Source of the DNA: Balaenoptera acutorostrata
Taxonomy: Eukaryota; Chordata; Mammalia; Artiodactyla; Balaenopteridae
Reading direction: 5' to 3'
Assembly (NCBI RefSeq): GCF_949987535.1
Contig: NC_080077.1
Location: 36,607,389 to 36,671,388, forward strand
Length of the DNA: 64,000 nucleotides
Under the pieces are notes generated by a model. The model saw only the letters and a program-made list of their open reading frames with translations, did no database searches and was not told the DNA's origin. Position numbers and translations under genes: made by a program. Shown here piece after piece: positions 46,700 to 57,840 of this stretch (position 1 is the first letter of the stretch; the number at the start of each line of letters is the position of its first letter).

Positions 46700-48460
46700 A
46701 TACATTTTAAAGAGATAGAGACCATTCATATGGATTTTATGCAATCCCAGTCAAAATCCCAGTAAATTTTTTGTGGACATCGAAAACCTGATTCTCAAGT
46801 TTATGTGTAGAGGCAAAAGACTCATAAGAGCCAACACAACAGTGAAGAAGAACAAAGTTAAAGGGCTGATGCTACCCAGCTTCAAAACTTACTATAAAGC
46901 TACAGTAATCAAGATAGTGTGGTATTGGTGAAAGAATATACAAATAGATCAATGGGACAGAACAGAGAGCCCAGAAATAGACCCCCATAAATATGGTCAA
47001 CTGATTTTTGACAAAGAAGCAAAGGCAATGCAGTGGAGCCAAGACCTCAACAAACGGTGTGAGAACAACTGGACATCCACAAGCAAAAAAATGAATCTAG
47101 ACAGAACTTCAAACCCTTCACAAAACTAAATCAAATGAATCATAGATTTAAATGTAAAATGCAAAACTATAAAATTCCTAGAAGATACTATAGGAGGAAA
47201 CCTAGATGGCCTTGGATATAGTGATGCCTTTTTAGATACAAAATCAAAGACAATCCATGGAAGAACTAATTGATAAGCTGTACTTCCTAATAATTAAAAA
47301 CTTCTAGTATGTGAAAGACAATAACAAGAGAATGAAAAGACAAGCCACACACTGGGGGAACATATTGACAAAAGACATGTCTAATAAAGGGCCATTATCC
47401 AAAATATTCAAAGAACTCTTAAAACTCAACAATAAGAAAATAAACAACCTAATTAAAAAATGGGCCAAAGACTTTAACAGACACTTCACCAAGGAAGATA
47501 TATAAATGACAAATAAATATATGAAAAGATGTTCCACATCATATGTCATTAGGGAAATTCAAATTAAAAAAATATAAACTTATTGGCATAACCAAAATCC
47601 AGAATACTAACAACACCAAATGTTGTTGAGGATATGAAGCAAATGGAACTCTCATTCATTGCTAGTGGGAATGCAAAATGGTACAGCCACGTTGGAAGAC
47701 AGTTTGGTGGTTTTTGCAAAATTAAACATACTTGTCATACAATCCAGTAATTGCACTTCTGGATATTTACACAAAATTTTGAAAAATTATGTCCACACAA
47801 AAACCTGAACATGGATATTTAGAGCAGCTTTATTCATAATTGCCAAAAATTGGAAGCAACCAAGATGCCCTTCAGGAGATGAGAGAATAAATAAACTGTG
47901 GTATATCAGAAAATAAAATATTACTCAGCACTAAAAAGATAAGAGCTATCTAGCCATGAAAAGACATGGAGGAAACTTAAATGCATGTTACTAAGTGAAA
48001 GAAGCCAATCTGAGAAGGCTACATCTTGTATGATTCCACCTATATGACATTCTGGAAAAGGCAAAACTATGGATACAATAAAAAGATCAATGTTTGTGGG
48101 GGCAGGGCAAGGGGCAAGGCAGGAGGGAGAGACGAACAGGCAGAGCATAGAGGGTTTTTAGGGCATTGAAAATAGTAATGTATTATAATAAAGGATATAC
48201 ATCACTATACATTTGTCCAAACCCATTGAATGTACAACACCAAGAGTGAGCCCTTAGGTAAATTATGGACTTTGGGTGATTATGATGTGTCAATGTAGGT
48301 TCATCCTTGGAAAAAAATGTACTATTCTGGTGAGTGATGTCGATAATGCAGGAGGTTCTTCATGTGTGGGAACAGGGGGTATATGGGAAATCTCTGGACC
48401 ATCCTCTCAGTTTTATTGTACATAAAACTGCTCTAAAAAATAAGGTCTTTAAAAAGAATA
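46700..48460 (+). mobile_element. Old L1, ORF2 C-terminal half and 3' UTR, sense
   Basis: Degraded ORF2 from the region after the polymerase core to the C terminus. CTACAGTAATCAAGATAGTG and ATAGATCAATGGGACAGAAC align with the same region of the intact L1 at 27100-27160. The 64-codon frame at 47311-47505 ([35 protein letters not shown]) matches the ORF2 segment near residue 1050. Many stops; 3' end near 48460. Confidence 0.85.
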
Positions 48461-48689
48461 TAGAAACCTAATTTTAAAATGGTAGCATTTGTTAAATGGC
48501 TAAAAAGTATATAGTATTACAATAAATATGGTACTTTACTTTGAAAAAAGACTTGAAGTTTTCTTGTGCAAGTGGGTATCTGAAAGGCTAAACGTTATGA
48601 GTTATTATGAGCCACTGGAATAAAGTTTATCTGGAATTGGACTGCGAGTTTTAATATAGGTTTAGATGGATGTGGCTCATAATACACAG

Positions 48690-48920
48690 AGTAAACCGAG
48701 TTAGTTAGATGTCTGAAGTGTCCACATGTGTGCATTTTGTGTATCCTTATGAGGCTTTGTTTAGATTTCCCAGAGAATGCATAGCTCAGCTGACACCTTG
48801 ATTTTGGCTCAGTGAAATCCATATCAGACTGTGACCTCCATAACTACAAGACAATAAATTTGAGTTGTTTTAAGTCACTAGGTTTGCGATAATTTAGTGG
48901 CAATAGAAAACTAATACTCT
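48690..48920 (+). repeat. MLT1-type LTR, 3' part
   Basis: CAGCTGACACCTTGATTTTG, GTGAAATCCATATCAGACTG, TGACCTCCATAACTACAAGA, TTTAAGTCACTAGGTTTGCG and AGAAAACTAATAC follow the MLT1 3' end in order. Non-coding relic; the left edge is approximate. Confidence 0.8.
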
Positions 48921-48954
48921 ATCGGACACTTTTCTTATTTTATTCATTTATATA

Positions 48955-49080
48955 TCATGTGTCTCCCCTTACTAGAATGTAAACTCTACAAGGGCAAGAG
49001 CCTTGTTTATTATATCATTCCAGTTCTTAGAGCTGTGCCTAGAACACAGTAAGCACTCAATAAAATTGAATTGAGTGAAT
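48955..49080 (+). repeat. L2 3' end fragment
   Basis: CCCCTTACTAGAATGTAAAC, GGGCAAGAGCCTTG, TGTGCCTAGAACACAGTAAG and CACTCAATAAA follow the L2 3' terminus. Confidence 0.75.
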
Positions 49081-49335
49081 AACACAAAATTGCATTTTGT
49101 CTGCCAAAGAATTTTATTCTTTCCGTAGACTTCAAAACTTTATGCTTTCTAACTGGAAAAGGAAAAGGAAATGTTTGGCAGAGATAAAAGTGCATTGGCC
49201 ATTTTAATCTCAATATCAGAGGATTGTCATGCTTAGCGTTTGCTATACTAACAATATGTTCCTTCTCATTCTGATTCAGCTCCCTTATAAAAAGGACATA
49301 TCTGCCTCGATATTTACAATCCTTTTCCAAGGCAC

Positions 49336-49382
49336 ATGCTGTTAGGTTTTTTTTTTTTTTTTTTTGAATGCTGTTAGGTTTT
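49336..49382 (-). mobile_element. Poly(A)-only retroinsertion (minimal), antisense
   Basis: ATGCTGTTAGGTTTT occurs at 49336-49350 and again at 49368-49382. Between them are only T15 and GA. The right copy is followed by AA, so the site is TTTT/AA, the L1-endonuclease consensus. This fits target-primed reverse transcription that copied only a poly(A) tail before rejoining. Confidence 0.75.
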
Positions 49383-50858
49383 AATTTGAGTCTTTAGATC
49401 TCCATGTAGTGTATTAACTGGAGAGCTGACATCATTATTTTTAGAGCTATAAATGGTGGTGGAGCTGCCATCAACTTATTGGAGTTTATTTGGAATTGAA
49501 AAATTATTTCATCATTGGTTATTTTTCTAGGGATATGTGAAAAATTCCTGGAAATACTAATTTTAAAATACATTTCAATATTTGTAGGTTTTAGCATGTA
49601 AATATAGGGACAATTTTGCTTCTATTTTTAGTCTAGTAGACACCATTTATGAACTTTCATGAGACGGATTCAGTAGCCCATATCAAAAACAACAATTCCA
49701 AGTTTCCTTAACCACTGACATAATTTCCCCTGGGCCCATATATATCCAGAGCTGGGCTGGTGGGATACAGAGTTGAGAAGACTGAGAGGGAGTGAAGGGC
49801 TTTCAGTTTAAAAGTTATCTTTTGTTGACTAGAAGATTCTCATGAGTTCTGTTCTCATAGATTACACTTCTAATCAAAATCTTATTGTCAGTGATTGATC
49901 TCAGTCTTGTCTATATCCAATGTTTATAATACAATGTTTATATCCTGGTCAAGTAAGGCGTATTGAGAGAGAAACAAACAACAGCAGCAACAAAAACAAA
50001 AAAAACTCTAACCTTAATTAGATTGTCAATGAGAAATTCAAAACAGAACATTAAAAAGGCTATTTGGAAACATTAAACTTAAATATTAGAAACTTTATTT
50101 TGTCTCCAAAAGCCTAAGTTTAGGCAATACTTTTGGTAGACTTTGGGCTTAACCATGAGAATCAATAACAAGAGACATATTTGGGAGATATAAACCACCC
50201 ATGTTATAGTTGTATTTTTTTAAAAAGAGGATTGCAGAACACAAGTTTCAATCAATGACTGTGAACAGTAATTCTCTCAGATGTATAATTTCAGTTTATT
50301 ATTTAAAATTTGTTAAATTCTTCTATGGCTAGATCAGTTATTTCTCCTTTCATAGTTTATCTGAATAAGAATATTAAATAAAACACAAAGAGAAGCTTTT
50401 TGCACCAGATTTGCTCAGAATCTATTCCAATTCATGAACTCCAATATAATTACTCCCCTTAAGCCCAGGGCCATAAGCATCCTACAAAATTTCCATGTAG
50501 CAACCTTCTTGACTCTTGTTGACTCAGATTAGGTACTTCAAACTCCACCTGCCATCCACCCTCTCATAACCTTTTACTCTCATGATCTCTCCAATATTCA
50601 TCACTTTGGCTTCATACTAGAATTTTTCCCCTCATTCTATCCATTTTGAACTTATGAATTCTGGCTGGTTTCCCTTTCTCTCTCTCTCTCATTCATATTC
50701 TTTTTTTTTGTCTCTCTCTCTCTCTCCCCCTTTCTCCTTTTATTAAATTAATACTAAAAATTAAACAATAAAGCTGTTACCAAAAACAAACAAATCAACA
50801 AACAAAAACAACAGCACTAGCGCACAGATGGTTGTTTTCTTTTCAGGATTCCAGTCTC
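49383..50858. other. No gene seen; unique sequence with CT-rich tract
   Basis: AT-rich. Pyrimidine microsatellite (CT)n at 50679-50737. No coding frame recognised. Confidence 0.5.
50679..50737 (+). repeat. CT-rich microsatellite
   Basis: Two (TC)n runs separated by T8, ending CCCCC. Confidence 0.85.
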
Positions 50859-50873
50859 AAGAATTCAGCAGGA
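50859..50873. repeat. TSD of SINE, left copy
   Basis: AAGAATTCAGCAGGA, identical to 51163-51177. Confidence 0.95.
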
Positions 50874-51162
50874 GCTTCCCTGGTGGTGCAGTGGTTGAGA
50901 ATCTGCCTGCCAATGCAGGGGACACGGGTTCGAGCCCTGGTCTGGGAAGATCCCACATGCCACGGAGCAGCTGGGCCCGTGAGCCACAACTACTGAGCCT
51001 GCGCGTCTGGAGCCTGTGCTCCACAACAAGAGAGGCTGCGACAGTGAGAGGCCCGCGCACCGCGATGAAGAGTGGCCCCCGCTCGCCGCAACTAGAGAAA
51101 GCCCTCGCACAGAAACGAAGACCCAACACAGCCATAAATAAATAAATAAATTAAAAAAAAAA
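50874..51162 (+). mobile_element. CHR SINE, long cetacean form, young
   Basis: Complete copy from GCTTCCCTGGTGGTGCAGTG to (AATA)n and A-tail, B-box GGTTCGAGCCC, CpG sites largely retained. Perfect 15-bp TSDs. Confidence 0.97.
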
Positions 51163-51177
51163 AAGAATTCAGCAGGA
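51163..51177. repeat. TSD of SINE, right copy
   Basis: Exact match to 50859-50873. Confidence 0.95.
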
Positions 51178-51602
51178 TAAACTTGCAGCTGATTCATGTA
51201 GATAATCCCAAAAGATGTTCCTCTTCAAGTCTCCTAGTCTATTTTTACTGTGAAGTTGGCCCATTTCTTTTAAAGAATGGTCAACTAGTGACTTAAACCA
51301 TCATATTCACTCTCTTATGGTTCAGAAACTTCCTGGCACATCATTTGATAATCTTTATATTCTAAATACTTTCAAGTCACTTAGTGGGATTTTTCTCTCT
51401 GGTAATTAAGCGGATCGGTTTAAAAAGAATGTAAAGAGGGGGAAAGGGTGATGCATACATAGGCTTTGCTGGAATTCATTCTGGATTTTCACAGACAATG
51501 GAAAGGACTAGTGCCTGGCAGAAGTCATTAGCTTTGCTATATGCAATATGGACAAAAGAATTACTGCAGGCAGTTAACTACTTAATTGCTGCTACTGCTT
51601 TG

Positions 51603-52504
51603 GAATGGATTTATTGATATATAATTGATATATCATAAAATTCACTCACTTAAATCATCACCATAAGCAGTTTTAGAAGATTTTCATCACCCCAGAAAGA
51701 AACCTCATGCCCATTAGCAGTCATTTCCTATTACCTTCCAACAACCCTCCCCTATTCCCAGCCTTGGCAACCACCAATCTAGTGTCTGTCCCTCTATAGA
51801 ATGATGCTTATTCTAGACATTTCATACAAATGAAATTCACACAATGTGTAGTGCCCTTTAAGACTGGCTCTTTTCATTAAGCATAAAATTTTCAAGGCTC
51901 CATTCATGCTATGGCATGTATTAGTACTTCATTCCTTTTCTTACAATTAATAGACTTTGTATTGTTAAAGCAATTTTAGTTTTATTGAAAAATTAAGTGG
52001 AAAGTACAGAGAGTTCCCATATACTACCTCTCTCATTCCTCATACACAGTTTTCTCTATTATTAATATCTTGCATTAGTGAGGTACTTTTGTTAAAACTG
52101 ATGAGTCAATATTGATACATTTTTAACAACAAAAGTTTATAATTTACACTAGGGTTTACTCTTTGTGTCATACATTCTACAGGTTTTGACAAATGTATGA
52201 TGTATATGCACCATTACAGTCCCATATAGAATGGTTTCATTGCCCTAAAAATTCTCTGTGTTACACTCATTCACACCTCCCTCCCTCTCTCTTCCAAACC
52301 CCTGACAACCACTGATCTTTTCACTGTTTCCATAGTTATGCCTTTTCCAGCAAAATATAATACTTTGCTGAAAATATTCCACTGTAAGACAGGTATTTTC
52401 CAATGGTATGATATACTGCATTTTACTAATCAATTCATCAGTTGATGTAAGAATATTTATGGTTCTATATCATGGCTGCTTTGTATAGTTATGTACAAGT
52501 ACAT
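51603..52504 (-). mobile_element. Two old L1 3' UTR pieces, antisense
   Basis: 51603-51955 (TTATTGATATATAATTGATA, ACCCTCCCCTATTCCCAGCC, AACCACCAATCTAGTGTCTG) and 51961-52504 (TTTTATTGAAAAATTAAGTG, GAGAGTTCCCATATACTACC, CCCTGACAACCACTGATC) are antisense 3' UTRs of two old L1M-type copies placed head to tail. Confidence 0.7.
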
Positions 52505-54540
52505 GTGTGACATATCTGCAAACAGTGACAGTTTTACTTCTTCCTTTCCAATTTGGATGCCTTTTATTTCTTTTTCTTATTTGATCACTGTGGCTATGGC
52601 TTCCAATACTATGTTAAATAAAAGTGGTGAGAGTGGGAATCCTTGTCTTGTTCCTGATCTTAGAGGAAAGGTTTTCAGATTTTCACCACTGACTGTGATG
52701 TTGGCTGTAGGTTTGTCATAAATAGCCTTTATTATGTTGAGATATGTTCCCTCTATACCAACTTTAATGAGAGTTTTTAACATGAATGGATGTTGACTTC
52801 GTCAAATGCTTTTTCTGTGTCTTTTGAGATGATCATGTGCTTTTTATCCTTCCTTTTGTTAATGAGGTGTATCAGCTTGATTGATTTGCAAATACTGAAC
52901 CATCCTTGTATCCCTGGAATAAATCCCACTTGAACGTGGTGTACAATCCTTTTTATATGTTGTTGAATTCAGTTTGCTAATATTTTGCTTAGGATCTTTA
53001 CATCTATATTCATCAGAGATATTAGCTTGTAATTTTCTTTTTTTGTAGTGTCTTTGCATGGTTTTGGTATCAGGATAAGTTGCCTCATAGAATGAATTTG
53101 GGAGTGTCCCCTCCTCTTTAATTTTTTGTTACAGTTTGAGAAGGATCGGTATTAGCTCTTCTTTATATGTTTGGTAGAATTCCCCTGTGAAGCCATCTGG
53201 TCCTGGACTATTGTTTACTGGGAGTATTTTTTTAATTATAAATTCAATTTCACTATTGGTGATCAGTATATCTATCTCTTCTTGATTCAGTCTTGGAAGG
53301 TTGAATGTTTTTAGAAATTTGTCCATTTCTTCTAGGTTGTTCAATTGGTTGGTATATAACTGTATAACTGTCTGTAGTATGTTCTTATGATTTTTTGCAT
53401 CCATGTGATATTGTTATTTCTCTTCTTTCATTTCTTGTTTATTTGGGTCTTGTCTCTTTTCTTCTTCATGAACCTTGTTTATATTTTTGAAAACCAGCTC
53501 TTGGTTTCACTGTTTTCTTTTTTTTTTTTTTTTTTGGTCTCTATTTATTTTCTCTGATCTTTATTAATTCCTTCCTTCTGCTTTCTTTGGGCTTTGTCTG
53601 TACTTCTTACAATTCCTTTAGATAGTAAGTAAGTTAGGTTGTTTATTTGAGAGTTTCATTTCTTGAGGCAGGCCTGTAGCAATATAAACCTCTTAGGACT
53701 GTTTTTTTGGGATCCTATAGATTTTGGAAAGTTGCATTTCCATTTTCTTTTGTCTTGAGGTATTTTTCATTTCCTCTTTGATTTCTTCATTGACCCATTA
53801 GTTTTTTAGTAGCATGTTTAGTTTTCACATGTTTGTGTTTTTCTCGTTTTTCCTGCTGTAATTGATTTCTAGTTTCATACCACTGTGGTCAGGAAAATGG
53901 TTGATGTAATTTCTATCCTCTCAAATGTGTCAAAACTTGTTTTGTGGCCTAGCATGTGATCTATCCTGAAAAACATTCCATATGCGCTTGAAAAGAATGT
54001 GTATTGTGCTGTTTTTAGATGGAATGCCTATAGATATCTATTAAGTCCAACTGGTCCATTGTGTCATTTAAGACCACTGTTTTCTTACTGATTTTCTGTC
54101 TGGATGATTTGTCCATTGAGGTATATGTGGTGTTAAAGTCCCCTACTACAATTGTATTATTGTCAATTTCTCCCTTATGTCTGTTAATATTTGCTCTACA
54201 TATTTAAGTGCTCCTCTATTAGCTGCAAATATGTTCGTGTGTGTAATATTTTCTTCTTGTATTGATGCTTTTATCACTATATAATGCCCTTCGTTTTCTT
54301 TTGTTATGGAGTTTGTTTTAAAGTCTATTTTGTCTGATATGAGTATTGCTAACCCTGCTTTCTTGTCATTTCCATTTCCATGAAATATCTTTTTCCACCC
54401 TTCACTTTCAGTCTGCATGTTTCTTTCACTCTGAAGAGGGTCTCTTGTAAGGAGCATATTGATGGGTCCTATTTTTTTTTATCCAATCAGCCACCCTATA
54501 TGTTTTGATTGGCTCATTGAGTCCACTGACATTTAATTAT
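52505..54540 (-). pseudogene. L1 ORF2 remnant (endonuclease and RT), broken
   Basis: The minus strand gives, with many shifts, endonuclease words [10 protein letters not shown] and VEQILTDIREK (54457-54146), the linker, [20 protein letters not shown] (53404-53129), and [11 protein letters not shown] with [14 protein letters not shown] and [11 protein letters not shown] regions (52783-52577). The 3' third, including the Cys-rich end, is absent. Confidence 0.85.
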
Positions 54541-54602
54541 TGATAGGTATGTACTTATTCCCATTTTGTTACTTGTTTTCCAGGCTTTTGTCTTTTCTTA
54601 TT

Positions 54603-54682
54603 TTTTTTTAATTTTATTGAAGTATAGTTGATTTACAATGTTGTGTTAATTTCTGCTGTACAGCAAAATGACTCAGTTATAC

Positions 54683-54714
<32 letters not shown>

Positions 54715-55240
54715 TCTTTTTCATATTCTTTTCCATTATGGTTTATCACAAGATATTGAATATAGTTCCCTGTGCTATACAGTAGGACCTTGTTGTTTAT
54801 CCATCCTATATATAATAGTTTGCATCTGCTAATCCCAAACTCCCAATTCTTCCCTCCCCCACTCCCCTCCCCCTTGGTAACCACAAGTCTGTTTTGTGAG
54901 TCTGTTTTTGTTTGGCAGATATGTTCATTTGTGTTGTATTTTAGATTCCACATATAAGTGGTATCATATAGTATTTGTCTTTCTCTTTCTGATTTACTTC
55001 ACTTAGTATGATAATCTCTAGGTCCATCCATGTTGCTGCAAATTTCATTCTTTTTAATAGCTGAGTAATATTCCATTATATATATAATATTCCATTTTAT
55101 ATATATATATATATCACATTATAAATACAATATTCCATTATATATATCACATCATATATATGGATGGATTATATATATGGGTGGATATATATATATCACA
55201 TCTTCTTTATCCATTCATCTGTTGATGGACCTGGGTTTTT
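54603..55240 (-). mobile_element. L1 3' end inserted in an older L1, antisense
   Basis: The T-run at 54600 is the tail. AGTATAGTTGATTTACAATG, CCTGTGCTATACAGTAGGAC and CACATATAAGTGGTATCATA followed by ORF2 C-terminal remnants mark an antisense L1 3' end interrupting the ORF2/ORF1 spacer area of the host L1. It contains (CATA)n and (TA)n at 54684-54714 and a TA-rich minisatellite at 55075-55198. Confidence 0.8.
55068..55200. repeat. TA-rich variable minisatellite
   Basis: Repeated TATTCCATTATATATATA-type and TATATCACAT-type units with local TA runs and one TGGATGGATTATATATATGG segment. It appears to be an expansion of the L1 phrase that normally reads ATTCCATTGTATATAT once. Confidence 0.85.
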
Positions 55241-55749
55241 TGTAGTTCTCTGTTTTTCCTTCTTTTTTTTCTTCCCTTATGATTTGATGACTTCCTTTAG
55301 TGGTATGCTTGTGTTCCTGTTTCTCTAGTTTTTGTGTATCTATTGTAGTTTTTTGATTTATGGTTACCAAGGGGTTCACATATATTGACCTATAATTATA
55401 TCTACGTCTTTTAAACAGATAGTCTTTTAAGTTCAAACACTTTCTAAAAGATCCACATTTTTTAATCTCCTCCCTGACATTTTGTGCTTTTTGATGTCAT
55501 ATTTTATAACTTCATGTTTATTCCTGATAATATACTGATTATTGCAGTTATACTTAATTTTACATTTTTTTGTCTTTTAATCTTTGTACTAGCTTATTTA
55601 AGTGGTTGCTCCTTGACCTTTACTACGTATTTGCCTTTACTAGTGGGATTTTCCTTTTCCTATAGATTCTTACTTCTTGCTATAGCCTTTTCTTTTCCAC
55701 TTAGAGAAGACCCTTTAACATTTCTTTTAGGGTAGATTTAGAATTGATG

Positions 55750-56520
55750 AACTCTCTTAGTTTTCACTTATCTGAGAAGTTTTTATCTCTTCTTTCATTT
55801 TAAATGATAATCTTGCTGGGTAGAGTACCCTAGGTTGCAGGGTTTTTTTTCCTATCAGCACTTTGAATATATCATGCCTCTCTTTTGGCCTGCAAAGTTT
55901 GTTTAGAAAAGTCAGCTAATAGCCTTGTATATAACTCTTTGTTATTCTCTTGCTGCCTTTAGAATTCTCTCTTTAGCTTTTGGCATTTTAATTATGATAT
56001 GCCTTGGTGTGGGTCTGTTTGGGTTTATCTCGTCAGGGACCCTCTGCACTTCCTGTACCTGCTTATCTGCTTCCTTCTTCAGGTTTGGGACGTTTTCAGC
56101 CATAATTTCATCAAATACGTTTTTAACACCCCTTTCTCTTTCTCCTTCTAGGACTCCTATCATGCAAATGTTATTACACTTATGTTGTCCCAGAGATCCC
56201 TTAAACTGTTCTCATTCTTTTGTTTTTCTTTTTTGCTCTTCTGATTGGGTGATTTCCATTATTCTGTCTTCCAGATCACTTATGTATTCTTCTGTATCAT
56301 CTAGTCTGCGGTAATTCCTTCTGGTGTGTTTTCCATTGCAGTTATTGTATTCTTCAATTCTGACTGTTAGCTTTTATATTTTCTAGTTCCTTGTTAAATT
56401 TCTCACTTATTTATCTATTCTTTTCCTTAGTTCAGTTAGCATTCTTATTACTAGTGCTTTGAACTCTTTATCTGGTAAATTGTTTACGTTCATTAATTTT
56501 TTTCAGGGGTTTTCTCTTGC
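55750..56520 (-). pseudogene. L1 ORF1 remnant
   Basis: The minus strand at 56163-55942 reads IGVLEGERERGVKNVFDEIM, then NVPNLKKEADKQVQEVQRVP and PRHIIIKMPKAKE: the RRM domain of ORF1p. The coiled coil lies to the right in other frames (about 56210-56350) and the C-terminal domain to the left. Confidence 0.85.
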
Positions 56521-56599
56521 TCTTTCAATTGAAACAAATTCCTCTGTCTTCTCATTTTGCTTACTTGTCTCTTGTCTTTATGAAATTAGGTGAAACAGT

Positions 56600-57710
56600 T
56601 ACCTATTTTGGTCTTGAAGGGGTGAGCATCCCTATAGAGTCTGCAAATGCCCAGTGACTTTGGTGGGAGAGCTGGATTGACATGAACACAAGTTTTGTCT
56701 TTCCTCAGGGTGTGTTGGTAGCTGTCACCTTGGTAGGAAGTGGAGATGGAGATGGAGTGGCTGGGGCCAGAGCCAGGTGTGAGCAGGGGCTTCTCCTCTT
56801 TTCAGTGGCTGTCACTGCTCTATCAGGGGCAGGTACCAAGTTGCTGGGGCAGAAGTGCTTAGGGTCAGGTCTGAGCTGGCTCTGTTCCCTTTAAGTGTGT
56901 GCTCTCCCCGCTCCCAGCACTGGCACCCTCACCTGAGGATAGCAGTGCTGGAGCAAGATTGGCTGGTGTGGGTGCTCAGCATGGGTCAGGGAACAGGCTG
57001 TGGCATTGGGCCACAGAGAGAGATTGGGACTGCTTCTGATGCACTGCCTGTGTTAGCACCAATAATGCTGCTCCTACCATGCTCAGATGTCCCTCGAGTC
57101 TGAGCCACATTTGTGTCTCACAGCCAAGGTCTCTCCTCAGCTGCAGCAGCCCTCACCCCAGTGTCAAGCTGTGTCATGAAGCAAGTGAGCCTGGAGCAGT
57201 TGCTCGGCTTAGGCTGGGAGGCAGTCGTGCAGCAGTTGTGGGAAACTGGCCAGCTACCCGTACAGTTTTAATCCACCCTCTCCACCCTGTTCGGAGAGTA
57301 AGCAAGCTTGTGTGTGCTCTTTACAAGTGGAGTCCAGGCTTCCCACAGCCCTCCTGTTAGTCCCACAAGCCCTCCAACCAGCCAACAGGACTTGTCTTCC
57401 CAGTGTCAGAACCCAGGGCTGGGGGGCCCAATATGTGGCTTTAACTGCTCACTCCCCAGGAAGGATCTCTGCCCATGTAATGTCCCTTCTCTTCTGAGTC
57501 CCCTCCCAAGAGCTCAGGTCCTAACCTGATCATGTCTCTTCCCTTCTAACCTAATTATGTATGTATCTTTAACAGCCTTGGCTGTACAGGAGTCTCTCTG
57601 CCAGTCTCCAGTTAGTTTTCAGTGAGAACTGTTCCACATGTAGATGTATTTTTATGTGTTCATTGGGGGAAGTGCATTCCACACCCTCCTACTCCACCAT
57701 CTTGATGTTA
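56600..57710 (-). promoter_or_regulatory. 5' UTR of the antisense L1
   Basis: GC-richer than its surroundings (56680-57540) and without host or L1 protein similarity. It ends at 57694-57704 in the reverse complement of CAAGATGGTGG. The several plus-strand frames of 60-93 codons here are composition artefacts. Confidence 0.65.
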
Positions 57711-57715
57711 CTGTA

Positions 57716-57840
57716 GTCTTTCAATTTCTTTAGGTCTTCCGTTTCTTTCAACAATACTATGTAGTTTTCAGAGTCTGTTTTACAATCCTTTGTTAATTTG
57801 TTAATAATGTAATTATTTATTTTCTTTCTTCACGCATTAT
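57716..57840 (-). mobile_element. Old L1 scrap flanking the insertion, antisense
   Basis: TCTTTCAATTTCTTTAGGTC, then TTCAACAATACTATGTAGTT, resembles an antisense ORF2 endonuclease/RT linker of an older L1 into which the 52505-57710 element inserted. Confidence 0.5.

Larger units (their letters stand above)
52505..57710 (-). mobile_element. L1, antisense, 5' end preserved, 3' part missing
   Basis: Read leftward from 57710: a 5' UTR with CAAGATGGTGG at its start (57704-57694), ORF1 (about 56520-55750), spacer, ORF2 endonuclease (54540-54146 and beyond), and reverse transcriptase to the FADD region at 52505-52530, where it stops next to older L1 3' UTRs. Another antisense L1 3' end is inserted at 54603-55240. 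Frames such as 53404-53129 ([14 protein letters not shown]) and 52783-52577 ([15 protein letters not shown]) identify it. All ORFs are broken. Older than the elements at 6042 and 22534. Confidence 0.85.

Noticed and set aside
56600..57540. A GC-richer block with several plus-strand frames that could be a gene or CpG island
   Set aside because: It is the 5' UTR of an antisense L1, ending at the YY1-like start motif at 57694-57704.
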